Origin: Alphaproteobacteria bacterium
GTDB taxonomy: Bacteria; Pseudomonadota; Alphaproteobacteria; RF32; CAG-239
Direction: 5' to 3'
Length of the DNA stretch: 64,000 nucleotides
NCBI GenBank assembly: GCA_900769705.1
Contig: CAAGHP010000003.1
Coordinates: forward strand, 52,088 to 116,087
Both the position numbers and the translations under genes were made by a program. Shown in pieces: positions 16,738-24,690 of the stretch. Position 1 is the first letter of the stretch, and the number at the start of each line of letters is the position of its first letter. The notes beneath the pieces are model-generated. The model saw nothing but the letters and a program-made list of their open reading frames with translations, had not been told where the DNA came from and did no database searches.

Positions 16738-18999
16738 ATGAAAAAAGAACTTTTTGCCGGCGTAATGGCCACCAGCTTATTGGCTTTTGATGCGATGGCT
16801 TCCGATATGCTGGTTAAAAAAATTGAAGTCAACGGGCTCCAACGTGTGGAAAAAGCAACTGTTCTGTCTTATTTGAATATCAAACAAAACACTGCTGTTT
16901 CGCAAGATAAACTGGATAGCTCGTTTAAGCGCCTGTATGATACCGGACTGTTTAGCGACTTAAATTTTGATACATCTAAAGACGATACTTTGATTATCAA
17001 TGTTAAAGAAAATCCGGTTATCGGTAAACGAGCATTTGACGGTAATGATAAAATTGATGATAAAATTTTGGAAAGCGAAGTGCAGTTAGGCCCTCGTTCA
17101 GTTTATGACAAAGCCAAGGTTCAGCAAGATGTGCAGCGTATTTTGGATGTGTATCGCAAAACCGGACGTTATACTGTGACCGTTGAGCCTAAAATCATTA
17201 AGCGAGATGACAGCCGCGTTGATTTGATTTATGAAATTGATGAAGGTTCAGCCGCAAAGATTGATAAAATCAACTTTTTGGGCAACACGCACTATTCTAA
17301 CTCTGATTTGCAAGATGAAATTATGAGTAAGGAAAGCCGCTGGTATCGTATTTTTACTTCATCGGAAACTTACGACGCCGAAAAAATGAACTATGATAAA
17401 GAGTTGCTGCGTCGTTTTTATACAAACCGCGGTTATGCCGATTTCAAAGTCGAGTCAGCTGTTGCAGAGCTGAGCGCTGATAAAAAATCGTTTATTTTGA
17501 CTTTTACTTTGGATGAAGGTATTCGCTATAAAATCAACAAAATTAACATCAAATCAGAAGTTAAAGATGTTGATGTGGCACCGCTTTATGATGATGTTGA
17601 ATTGTCTAAAGGAGATTGGTACAGTGCTGATTTAGTAGATAAATCTATCAGTGAAATGACCGAAGCTTTAGGTAAAAAAGGCTTTGCCTTTGTTGATGTT
17701 GATGCTGATTTGGTGCGCAACAATGCCGAGGGCACGGTTGATTTGGTGTTTAATATTACCGAGAGCCAGCGTGTGTTTGTTGACCGTATCAATATTACCG
17801 GCAATGACAGAACATTGGATGAAGTTATTCGTCGAGAATTTCGTTTGGATGAAGGCGATGCCCTGAATATTTCTAAACTGCGCGATTCGCGCCGTAATGT
17901 GGAAAATTTAAATTACTTTAGCAAAGTAGATATTCAAACCGAGCCGACAGGACCGAACAAAGCTGATTTAAACGTTAATGTTGAAGAAAAATCAACCGGT
18001 TATTTTAATGTTGGTATTGGCTATTCTACTACTAACGGTGCTTTGCTGCGTGCCGGTGTGACCGAAAACAACTTCCGTGGTCGCGGACAGGAATTGGGCT
18101 TTAATGTCGGTATATCGCAAAGAACCAAAGATTATGATATCAGTTTTACTGAGCCGTATTTCTTGGGACGCCGCTTGAGCGCCGGTGCCGATTTGTTTAT
18201 GACACAGCAGGATTATGAAGACGAAGCGTCATACGATACCAGTTCAAAAGGCGGACGTATCCGTTTCGGTTGGAATTATACCGATGACTTTTCGCATTAT
18301 GTCCGCTATACTCTGAGCCGTAACGACGTCAACCATGTTAAGTCTTATGCTTCTGAATTTGTAAAAGCGGAAGAGGGCGGCAGCACGGCTTCGGTAATCG
18401 GCGAAACCTTTGTTTATGATAAACGCGATAATGCCATCAACACCAAAGAAGGCTATTATTTGTCATTCGGCAATGATTTTGCCGGAGCCGGAGGCGATGA
18501 CAAATATAATAAGTTTGATGCCAAAGCTTACAAATTCTATACGCTTGCCGACTACTATACATTTAAATTCTTTGCCACAGGCGGCTACGTTGCCGGTTAC
18601 GGCGGAGAAAATGTCCGTTTGTCCGATAGATATTATTTGGGCGGACAGACTCTGCGCGGTTTTGAATTTGCCGGTATCGGTGCACGTGATAAACGTACAG
18701 ATGATGCTTTGGGCGGTAACTGGATGATGTATTCAGGTGCGGAAATGACATTCCCTATCGGTTTGGATGAATTGGGCATTAAAGGTCGTACTTTCTGGGA
18801 TATCGGTATGCTTGGCAAGCCTGATAATTTTGATGCTAAAAAGATTGATTATTCATCAAAAGTCCGCAGTTCAGTCGGTTTTGGTTTTGACTGGATGTCG
18901 CCTATGGGGAAGATTGATATCGACTTCGGTTTCCCTATCAGCAAAACCAAATATGATAAGACCGAAGTATTCCGTTTGAACTTTGGTACCAGCCTCTAG
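16738..18999 (+). CDS. bamA: Outer membrane protein assembly factor BamA
   Basis: 753 residues. Inserts beta-barrel proteins into the outer membrane. A signal peptide (about 1-21) is followed by five POTRA domains (to about 410) and a C-terminal 16-strand barrel; the lid-loop motif appears as LGGQTLRGFEFAGIGARD, close to the classical VRGF motif, and the protein ends in aromatic FRLNFGTSL. It is 17 bases after rseP. The Skp chaperone gene often found next is absent; lpxD follows nine bases later. Confidence 0.97.
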   Translation: MKKELFAGVMATSLLAFDAMASDMLVKKIEVNGLQRVEKATVLSYLNIKQNTAVSQDKLDSSFKRLYDTGLFSDLNFDTSKDDTLIINVKENPVIGKRAFDGNDKIDDKILESEVQLGPRSVYDKAKVQQDVQRILDVYRKTGRYTVTVEPKIIKRDDSRVDLIYEIDEGSAAKIDKINFLGNTHYSNSDLQDEIMSKESRWYRIFTSSETYDAEKMNYDKELLRRFYTNRGYADFKVESAVAELSADKKSFILTFTLDEGIRYKINKINIKSEVKDVDVAPLYDDVELSKGDWYSADLVDKSISEMTEALGKKGFAFVDVDADLVRNNAEGTVDLVFNITESQRVFVDRINITGNDRTLDEVIRREFRLDEGDALNISKLRDSRRNVENLNYFSKVDIQTEPTGPNKADLNVNVEEKSTGYFNVGIGYSTTNGALLRAGVTENNFRGRGQELGFNVGISQRTKDYDISFTEPYFLGRRLSAGADLFMTQQDYEDEASYDTSSKGGRIRFGWNYTDDFSHYVRYTLSRNDVNHVKSYASEFVKAEEGGSTASVIGETFVYDKRDNAINTKEGYYLSFGNDFAGAGGDDKYNKFDAKAYKFYTLADYYTFKFFATGGYVAGYGGENVRLSDRYYLGGQTLRGFEFAGIGARDKRTDDALGGNWMMYSGAEMTFPIGLDELGIKGRTFWDIGMLGKPDNFDAKKIDYSSKVRSSVGFGFDWMSPMGKIDIDFGFPISKTKYDKTEVFRLNFGTSL

Positions 19000-19008
19000 G
19001 AGATTAAA

Positions 19009-20022
19009 ATGGTAGACAGTAATTTTTATAATATCAGAAAAAACGTGACTTTAGCCGATGCGGCTAAAGTTACGGACTCTGTTTTGCAAGATGAAACAAA
19101 AGCCGGAGATATCATTAACGGTATAGCCACCATGCATTCGGCCGGAGCCGATGAAATTTGCTTTTTCTATGACCGTAAAAGTAAAGAGCAGGCCGCTGAA
19201 ATCAAAGCTAAAGCCTGTGTCACAACCGAAGCGTTGCAGCAATTTTTGCCGGCAGATGTGGTGGCTTTGATTTGCGAAAATCCGAAAGAGGCTTTTATCA
19301 AACTTAATGAATATATGTATTCCGAAAAAAAACCGGTTATAGAAATTGATGCCAGCGCTAAAATTTCGATGTTTGCTAAAATAGGTGAGGGCTGTTCCAT
19401 CGGCGCTAACGTTGTTATTGAAGATAATGTGGTTATCGGCGAAAATTGCCGCATTGAAGCAAATGCTGTAATTGCCCACGATTGCCAAATCGGGCGGGAT
19501 TGCCGGATTGGCGCAGGAGCTTCAATTGCCTATGCCGTAATTGGCAATAATTGCTATATTTATACCGGAGCCCGCATAGGACAGGACGGATTCGGTTTTC
19601 AGCTTATGGGCGGCCATCATCACCGCATTCCGCAGCTTGGCCGTGTGATTATCGGTAATGATGTTGAAATCGGTGCCAATACCTGCATTGATCGTGGCGC
19701 TTTAGATGATACCGTAATCGGCGATGGTTGCCGCATAGATAATTTGGTGCAGATTGCCCATAATGATAAATTAGGCCGCGGCTGTGTGATTGTTTCACAA
19801 GTCGGAATCGCCGGCAGTTGTACATTGGGCGACTATGTCGTCTGCGGCGGACAGGTCGGTTTGGCTGACCATTTGCATATTGGCAATGGCGTGCAGATTG
19901 CCGCTCAGTCCGGTGTTATGCGCGATATTGAAGACGGAGCTGTGATGATGGGCAGCCCGTGTGTTCCGTTTAAGGACTTTATGCGTCAGGTTGCTTTTTT
20001 GCAAAAAAATTCTAAAAAATAA
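19009..20022 (+). CDS. lpxD: UDP-3-O-acylglucosamine N-acyltransferase LpxD
   Basis: 337 residues. Adds the second acyl chain in lipid A synthesis, using acyl-ACP. An N-terminal uridine-binding domain precedes a left-handed beta helix of hexapeptide repeats (about residues 110-300) with the motif GQDGFGFQ and the catalytic histidine region GGHHHRIPQLG. AGGAG is spaced well before the ATG. Next to bamA and fabZ as in most proteobacteria. Confidence 0.97.
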   Translation: MVDSNFYNIRKNVTLADAAKVTDSVLQDETKAGDIINGIATMHSAGADEICFFYDRKSKEQAAEIKAKACVTTEALQQFLPADVVALICENPKEAFIKLNEYMYSEKKPVIEIDASAKISMFAKIGEGCSIGANVVIEDNVVIGENCRIEANAVIAHDCQIGRDCRIGAGASIAYAVIGNNCYIYTGARIGQDGFGFQLMGGHHHRIPQLGRVIIGNDVEIGANTCIDRGALDDTVIGDGCRIDNLVQIAHNDKLGRGCVIVSQVGIAGSCTLGDYVVCGGQVGLADHLHIGNGVQIAAQSGVMRDIEDGAVMMGSPCVPFKDFMRQVAFLQKNSKK

Positions 20023-20034
20023 AGTGAGGAAAAT

Positions 20035-20484
20035 ATGTCTGAAAAGAAAATTTATAATATTGATGAAATAATGAAAATGCTGCCGCACCGCTATCCGTTT
20101 TTGTTGGTGGATAGATTAGAGGTTGAAGAACCGGGGGTAAAAGGCGTTGGTATCAAAAATTTGACTATGAATGAAGAATTTTTCCAAGGCCATTTCCCAG
20201 AAAATCCGATTATGCCAGGTGTGCTGCAAATTGAAGCTATGGCTCAGTCCGCGGGCTGTGTGGTTAGAAGCGCCGATCCGGATTATGCCAATAAAAAAAG
20301 CAGTGTTTTATTTATGGCGGTAGACGGTGTTAAATTCCGCAAGCCGGTTCGTCCGGGCGACCAGCTCAGAATGCATGTCGAAAAGGTAAAAGAACGCCGA
20401 AACATTTTTGTGTTTCATGGCGTTGGAATGGTTGATGATCAGGTTGTTTCCGAGGCTGATTTAACAGCGATGATTGTCGATTAG
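20035..20484 (+). CDS. fabZ: 3-hydroxyacyl-ACP dehydratase FabZ
   Basis: 149 residues, hot-dog fold. Dehydrates 3-hydroxyacyl-ACP in fatty acid elongation. HRYPFLLVDR and GHFPENPIMPGVLQIEAMAQ include the catalytic His53 and Glu67. It ends the operon: a terminator follows, whereas lpxA usually comes next. lpxA is not in the window, so the lipid A genes are split here. Confidence 0.98.
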   Translation: MSEKKIYNIDEIMKMLPHRYPFLLVDRLEVEEPGVKGVGIKNLTMNEEFFQGHFPENPIMPGVLQIEAMAQSAGCVVRSADPDYANKKSSVLFMAVDGVKFRKPVRPGDQLRMHVEKVKERRNIFVFHGVGMVDDQVVSEADLTAMIVD

Positions 20485-20508
20485 ACTAAAAATCAATAAT
20501 ACGTACCG

Positions 20509-20532
20509 AAAACCGCCGAAAAGGCGGTTTTT
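20509..20532 (+). terminator. Terminator of the envelope operon
   Basis: AAAACCGCC-GAAAA-GGCGGTTTTT hairpin with T-tail, 25 bases after fabZ. Confidence 0.9.
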
Positions 20533-20649
20533 GCGTATATATAACAAAATAAATATTTTGCGAAAGTAGGTTGATAGAAAAATATAAATGTATAAATTAA
20601 AATTGTTTTGTAATTTTTATTAAATAGTTATGTTTAAATTTTAAGTATT

Positions 20650-20919
20650 ATGGATGAGCATAAATGCTATTGGCTGGCGCAAAAATATGGACTTTCGCCT
20701 AGAGAGGCCCGTAATTTTAGTCAGATGACAGAAGAACAGCGTCTTATGTACCTTTTTTCAAGACTTGAAAAAGCCAAAAAATCAAATGAGGCTTTAGAGT
20801 ACAAGTCCAGAATATTGGCAAACAAAGCAGAAGATGCTGAAAATGTGGCTCGGCAGAAAATAGACAGGCTTAATAGCAAAGCTGCCAGACTTGAGCATGA
20901 ACTTAGCCGGAAATATTAA
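20650..20919 (+). CDS. Small coiled-coil protein
   Basis: 89 residues, highly charged. Residues 1-35 (WLAQKYGLSPREARNFSQMT) could form a short helical domain; the rest has the heptad-like spacing of a coiled coil (ARQKIDRLNSKAARLEHELS). There is no signal peptide. I do not recognise it. It starts without a Shine-Dalgarno sequence behind AAATTTTAAGTATT, nearly the same string that precedes the lysozyme gene at 4709. A terminator follows. Confidence 0.55.
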   Translation: MDEHKCYWLAQKYGLSPREARNFSQMTEEQRLMYLFSRLEKAKKSNEALEYKSRILANKAEDAENVARQKIDRLNSKAARLEHELSRKY

Positions 20920-20956
20920 AAAATGTAAAATAATGTTTTAACGGTTGTATTAAATT

Positions 20957-20999
20957 AAAATTCTTTGTTTGGCTTTGAGCTTAACAAAGAATTTTTTTT
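20957..20999 (+). terminator. Rho-independent terminator
   Basis: AAATTCTTTGTT...AACAAAGAATTT stem and a T-run after the coiled-coil gene. Confidence 0.8.
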
Positions 21000-21010
21000 A
21001 TAAAAAATAC

Positions 21011-21038
21011 TTGACAAAAAAATAAAATGGAGTATAAA
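21011..21038 (+). promoter_or_regulatory. Promoter of the small basic protein gene
   Basis: TTGACA, 16-base spacer, TATAAA; the start codon is about 60 bases downstream. Confidence 0.65.
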
Positions 21039-21100
21039 CACAATCACTTTATGATTATTTAGTAATTTTTATGTTTCACTTAATTAAAATTTTTTAGCTT

Positions 21101-21262
21101 ATGGCAAAAAAAGAACAGCGCGCCCAGAAGAACTCTAAGAAAGAGAAAGGCGCATTTAAGAAAAAAGGCGGTCAGTCATCTTATCAAATTGATAAGGCGA
21201 AGGTAAGTAAGAAACGCAAACATGCTCGTTCTGCTCCGGTAGACAACAATAAGACTGCATAA
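21101..21262 (+). CDS. 53-residue lysine-rich protein
   Basis: A short gene reading MAKKEQRAQKNSKKEKGAFK and ending in KHARSAPVDNNKTA. About a third of its residues are Lys or Arg, so it could bind nucleic acid or the ribosome; I cannot name it. It has its own TTGACA-16-TATAAA promoter, a roughly 60-base AT-rich leader without a ribosome binding site, and its own terminator, which together make it a convincing transcription unit despite its length. Confidence 0.6.
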   Translation: MAKKEQRAQKNSKKEKGAFKKKGGQSSYQIDKAKVSKKRKHARSAPVDNNKTA

Positions 21263-21274
21263 ATTTTTCGCTGC

Positions 21275-21319
21275 GCTCCCCGAAAACAGCTATTTTATAG
21301 TTGGATAGGGGAGCTTTTT
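21275..21319 (+). terminator. Rho-independent terminator
   Basis: GCTCCCC/GGGGAGC outer stem with an inner CAGCTAT/ATAGTTG-like stem, then a T-run, 13 bases after the small basic gene. Confidence 0.85.
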
Positions 21320-21409
21320 ATTTTAAAATAAATTGACAAAATCTATATAGAGGCGTAAAAATAAAAGAAGAGTTTTTATAATTTTTTGTATAATTTAATT
21401 TTTATTTTT

Positions 21410-21673
21410 ATGAACTATGCCGAAGCAAAAGCTTTAGTTTTTAAGATGCTTAAAGAAGATGAACCTTTGAGCGAAGAACTGAAAGCATTAAAAGATTCCG
21501 ATGATATGAAGTTTTCAGATTATTTGGATTCGATGGATTTTATGGTTCTTGATTATGAGCTGCTGCAGCAATTTCCGCCGTATCAGCAAAGAGAACCTTT
21601 TAGCAAAGACAATACTTTGCGGGATGTGTGCAATTTTATTGCCGAAAATACTCCAAAAAAGCCGCTTGAATAA
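21410..21673 (+). CDS. Second orphan acyl-carrier-like protein
   Basis: 87 residues. The centre reads FSDYLDSMDFMVLDYELLQQ, like the acyl carrier helix II in which Ser of DSM would carry 4'-phosphopantetheine, and it ends with LRDVCNFIAEN like helix IV of an ACP. Similarity to the 3533 protein is in pattern only. The ATG at 21410 is preferred to a TTG eight codons earlier. No Shine-Dalgarno sequence; a TTGACA-17-TAAAAA promoter lies about 60 bases upstream. No biosynthetic partner is adjacent. It may instead be an unrelated small helical protein. Confidence 0.5.
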   Translation: MNYAEAKALVFKMLKEDEPLSEELKALKDSDDMKFSDYLDSMDFMVLDYELLQQFPPYQQREPFSKDNTLRDVCNFIAENTPKKPLE

Positions 21674-21687
21674 CCAAGCGGCTTTTA
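21655..21687. terminator. Bidirectional terminator
   Basis: AAAAAAGCCGCTTG...CAAGCGGCTTTT between the convergent carrier-like and cyclophilin genes. Confidence 0.85.
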
Positions 21688-21703
21688 ATGTGTTTGCTAT
21701 AGG

Positions 21704-22279
21704 CTATTCTTGTATGTCAGCCAAAACTTTTAATGAAATTATTTTATCAGGATTTTCCACAATACCGTTAGCAACAGGGTTGCCTTTTTTGATATTGTCA
21801 ACATATTCCATTCCGGAAATAACCTGTCCCCACAAGGTATATTTGCCGTCAAGATAGCTTTGGTCGGTAAGACAAATAAAAAATTGACTGTCTGCCGAAT
21901 CCTGAGAAGCGCCTCTGGCCATAGAAACAGCGCCGCGGCCGTGATGTCTGTCATTAAATTCAGCTTTCAGCTGCAAACCGCTGCCGCCTGTTCCGTTACC
22001 GCGCGGATCTCCGGTTTGAGCCACAAAGCCGTCAATCACGCGGTGAAATTTTAAGCCGTTGTAAAAACCCTGTCTGACTAATTCTTTAATACGTGCAACA
22101 TGTTTTGGCGCAGCATCGGGATACATTTCAATTATAACATCGCCGTCTTTAAGCTGCATAACCAAAGTGTTTTCCGGATCTTTTACTTCAATAGGAGATT
22201 CTCCGGAATTTTTAGTTGCGGCAAAAACCGAAAGAGTTACGCTCAAAGCAGCTACCAGAGCAAAGATAAATTTTTTCAT
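21704..22279 (-). CDS. Periplasmic cyclophilin-type peptidyl-prolyl isomerase
   Basis: 191 residues. A signal peptide (about 1-20) is followed by a cyclophilin domain with FYNGLKFHRVIDGFVAQTGD, GNGTGGSG, GAVSMARG and DSQFFI. It catalyses proline isomerisation in protein folding outside the cytoplasm. An AGGAG site precedes the start. It resembles PpiA-type enzymes; I leave the symbol open because several cyclophilins are usually present. Confidence 0.93.
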   Translation of the reverse strand: MKKFIFALVAALSVTLSVFAATKNSGESPIEVKDPENTLVMQLKDGDVIIEMYPDAAPKHVARIKELVRQGFYNGLKFHRVIDGFVAQTGDPRGNGTGGSGLQLKAEFNDRHHGRGAVSMARGASQDSADSQFFICLTDQSYLDGKYTLWGQVISGMEYVDNIKKGNPVANGIVENPDKIISLKVLADIQE

Positions 22280-22337
22280 ATTTTTCTCCTTTAATATTTA
22301 TTTACTGTCAGCATAAAAAATATAAGTTAAGATTTGA

Positions 22338-22839
22338 CTAAAAGAAGACAATTCGATTCGTTATTTAATAAATATCTTTACTGTTCTCGAAAATTTGGAT
22401 TCGTTTACCTCAAAAAATTCTTGGTCTTCAACCATAATTGTTCAAGCTTTAGATATAGCTCCGGCCGGTTGGAAAGTTGAAAAAAACATCGCATTTAAAT
22501 ATGATGAGCGATAACACTGGCAACAAAATTGAATGGTTTCCAGAAAATGACAGACAGTTGCGTATTATATTCCGATTGGGCGGAGGTGCGGCGCATCAGC
22601 AAAACTTATGTATGTCTTTGATAAATGATGTATTTCTTTCTTTGCGTTCGGTTATTGGTATGTTATATTTTTTTAGCGGCGGAATATATTATTATTTGGG
22701 CGACAATTATTGTCCGGAAAACAAAAAAGGTTATGAAAAATGTATGTCTTATTTGAATGTGAGTAATATCAGCTGGCAGTGTGCAAACTGTGCAAAATCC
22801 AGCGTTGGCTGTGTATTGAATGTGCTGTTTTATCATTAA
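22338..22839 (+). pseudogene. Broken prepilin-like gene (N-terminus lost, frameshift)
   Basis: Two overlapping frames together look like the C-terminal domain of the 56365 prepilin. Frame one (22338-22514) gives LINIFTVLENLDSF...IVQALDIAPAGW, matching LIFGMLEHLDNF...VAQSLNLVPQSW. Frame two (to 22839) gives DNTGNKIEWF, a LGG stretch and the Cys pattern YCPENKKGYEKC...CANC, matching DSLGNMIQLW, LGG and ACDGTQKC...CSTC. The shift lies near 22500-22515. The GRSMIEM prepilin signature and any start signal are absent; upstream is the cyclophilin promoter region. The second frame on its own (from a TTG at 22477) would not make a pilin. Confidence 0.7.
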
Positions 22840-22844
22840 AATAA

Positions 22845-22873
22845 AAAAAAGCCTTGGTAAAACCAAGGCTTTT
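22845..22873. terminator. Terminator hairpin
   Basis: AAAGCCTTGG...CCAAGGCTTT with flanking A- and T-runs, between the broken prepilin gene and tRNA-Phe; on the minus strand it would terminate the tRNA transcript. Confidence 0.85.
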
Positions 22874-22877
22874 GAAC

Positions 22878-22953
22878 TGGTGGTCGGGGACGGTTTCGAA
22901 CCGCCGACACAAGGATTTTCAGTCCTTTGCTCTACCAGCTGAGCTACCCGACC
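22878..22953 (-). tRNA. tRNA-Phe (GAA)
   Basis: 76 bases on the minus strand with encoded CCA. Acceptor GGTCGGG/CCCGACC, D arm AGCTCAGCTGGTAGAGC, anticodon loop CTGAAAA with GAA, T arm GGCGGTTCGAAACCGTC. All four arms pair. Confidence 0.97.
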
Positions 22954-23054
22954 ATCGTTTACGAAACACTTTATAAAATAGTTTTTAACAAAAGTCTATA
23001 TATTTTTTTACAAATGTGCAAAATTTTTTAATTTTTGGGCCGGAATTGCTTTTT

Positions 23055-23243
23055 TTAGTTTAAAACACGCTTTTCCAATGCATTCATATGCGCCGAAATC
23101 CCACCGCGGAAAGTAGTTTGAATTTCTGCCGCCATTTTATATTCGTTAAAATATCCGTTAGCACGGAAATAATTTTTTACTTCTTCCAAATTGTCTTCAA
23201 TATCATAAATAGCATTGACATAAGCAAATTGTTTTTGATTCAT
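23055..23243 (-). CDS. Small hypothetical protein (62 aa)
   Basis: 62 residues, MNQKQFAYVNAIYDIEDNLE at the N-terminus, acidic and then basic, with no signal peptide. The frame extends upstream to 23300 but an AGGAGA site directly before 23243 fixes the start. It follows the 54-residue gene by 19 bases and is likely co-transcribed. No family recognised. Confidence 0.65.
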   Translation of the reverse strand: MNQKQFAYVNAIYDIEDNLEEVKNYFRANGYFNEYKMAAEIQTTFRGGISAHMNALEKRVLN

Positions 23244-23262
23244 TTTTCTGTTCTCCTGAATA

Positions 23263-23427
23263 TTAGTGACAATAATTGTTGCGGCACATATCAAATTCAC
23301 AATTCAATATGCGAAGTTTGTTTAGTTCATTTTTATGATTATATTTCAAAAAGCTGGTTTCCAGCATTTGTAATGATTGATAAATGCGGTTTGGCATTAT
23401 AACTGTTCGGTTCGTTTCAAAATTCAT
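23263..23427 (-). CDS. Small hypothetical protein (54 aa)
   Basis: 54 residues, MNFETNRTVIMPNRIYQSLQ at the N-terminus, ending in a Cys-containing FDMCRNNYCH. A near-perfect AGGAGG lies five bases before the ATG at 23427. First gene of a two-gene unit divergent from the LysR-type regulator. No family recognised; the strong ribosome site is the main evidence. Confidence 0.6.
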   Translation of the reverse strand: MNFETNRTVIMPNRIYQSLQMLETSFLKYNHKNELNKLRILNCEFDMCRNNYCH

Positions 23428-23446
23428 AATATCCTCCTTAATTTTT

Positions 23447-23479
23447 TGTGGATAAAATAAGAATAATAAGTTTTCCACA
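23447..23479. promoter_or_regulatory. Pair of DnaA-box-like sites
   Basis: TGTGGATAA (23447-23455), a perfect reverse-orientation DnaA box, and TTTTCCACA (23471-23479), one mismatch from TTATCCACA, face each other across 15 AT-rich bases between two divergent transcription units. Function as a DnaA regulatory site is inference. Confidence 0.4.
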
Positions 23480-23604
23480 AAACAGAAGACCAAAAAAATA
23501 TATGTCAGAATTATAAAATGGGGATATTGACTCTGAGCTGAGTAATAATTATTATATAAGTATAAAGTTTAATTCTATGAATAATTGTAAGCGAGGATAG
23601 CTAA

Positions 23605-24567
23605 GTGTCTGTAAGAGGCGACATTTTATTATTCAAGCTGTTGTCACATTATGAATTGGTGGTTGAACATGGACAGCTTAAAAGCGCCGCAGAAGAACTT
23701 GGTCTAAAGCAATCTAATCTGTCCAAAGAAATGAAACTGCTGGAAGAAATGGTTGGCACAGAGCTTTTGATACGCACCAGTCATGGTGTTCGCCTGACGC
23801 TGACCGGAGAACAGGTGTATGCCCAAGCCAAAGACTGTATTGGCCGTGTGGCGGAGTTGACCAACCGCTTTCACGGCGAAATTCAAAACAGCAGCATAAC
23901 GCTGCAAGCCACTTCGGCTACCATGGTGTCTTTCCATAAATATCTTGATTTATTCAAACAAATCTATCCTTCTGTTACTTGTAATTTTTATGACGGATCC
24001 ATTGTCAATCCCAGTTTGCTTAAAAGCGTAGATATTTGCGCCACTTATATGCAAAACAAATGGCCAAATGTTGATGTGATTTGCGAAGGTAAGATTGTTT
24101 TTGCTCTAATGGCAACCAAAAAATATTTAGACGTTTACGGGTATCCGCTCGATTTGGATGATTTACAGCAGAAACATCATTTGTGTTTATGCGAGGAATA
24201 TTCGCGTTATAATCCGCAGTATGATAATATTATGGCCAACTGTCGGCATATAGATTTTCAGGTTTCAAACTTTGATATGATGCTTTCTATGGTGCGGCAA
24301 AAATGTTTGATTGGCGAAATGCCGGCGTATATGACGCGTGTTTATCCTGATTTAATAAAGATAGATATTCCGAATTGGCAGTTGAAAATGCCGATTCAAA
24401 TTATTACTGCCAGCGGTCGCAGCAAAATTCCGTATGTTCACACTATGTGCAGCTTTATTATTGAAATGTACCATGAGGTTATGATGGCCGGAGGTATTGA
24501 AGATTTAGTGATTTATCCGTCTTACACCAAAAATAAAAATTTAATTCCGTTAAAGCTTGAAAAATAG
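23605..24567 (+). CDS. LysR-family transcriptional regulator
   Basis: 320 residues. The N-terminal winged helix-turn-helix spans about 15-70 (LKSAAEELGLKQSNLSKEMK, then RTSHGVRLTLTGEQVY), followed by a periplasmic-binding-like effector domain (about 95-300). It starts with GTG, GAGGA eight bases upstream. LysR regulators usually control a divergent gene; here the divergent genes are the two small ORFs at 23.0-23.4 kb, which makes those the first candidates. Effector unknown. Confidence 0.9.
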   Translation: MSVRGDILLFKLLSHYELVVEHGQLKSAAEELGLKQSNLSKEMKLLEEMVGTELLIRTSHGVRLTLTGEQVYAQAKDCIGRVAELTNRFHGEIQNSSITLQATSATMVSFHKYLDLFKQIYPSVTCNFYDGSIVNPSLLKSVDICATYMQNKWPNVDVICEGKIVFALMATKKYLDVYGYPLDLDDLQQKHHLCLCEEYSRYNPQYDNIMANCRHIDFQVSNFDMMLSMVRQKCLIGEMPAYMTRVYPDLIKIDIPNWQLKMPIQIITASGRSKIPYVHTMCSFIIEMYHEVMMAGGIEDLVIYPSYTKNKNLIPLKLEK

Positions 24568-24690
24568 TGATTTTTGCCTATTTTTGCACAATTTTTACAT
24601 AAAAATGAGTGAAAATTATATATTTTTGTTGTTTTTTATGCAAAATCAGAATATAGGGATATCAGGTTAATTTTTAGAAAAGGAATAAAT

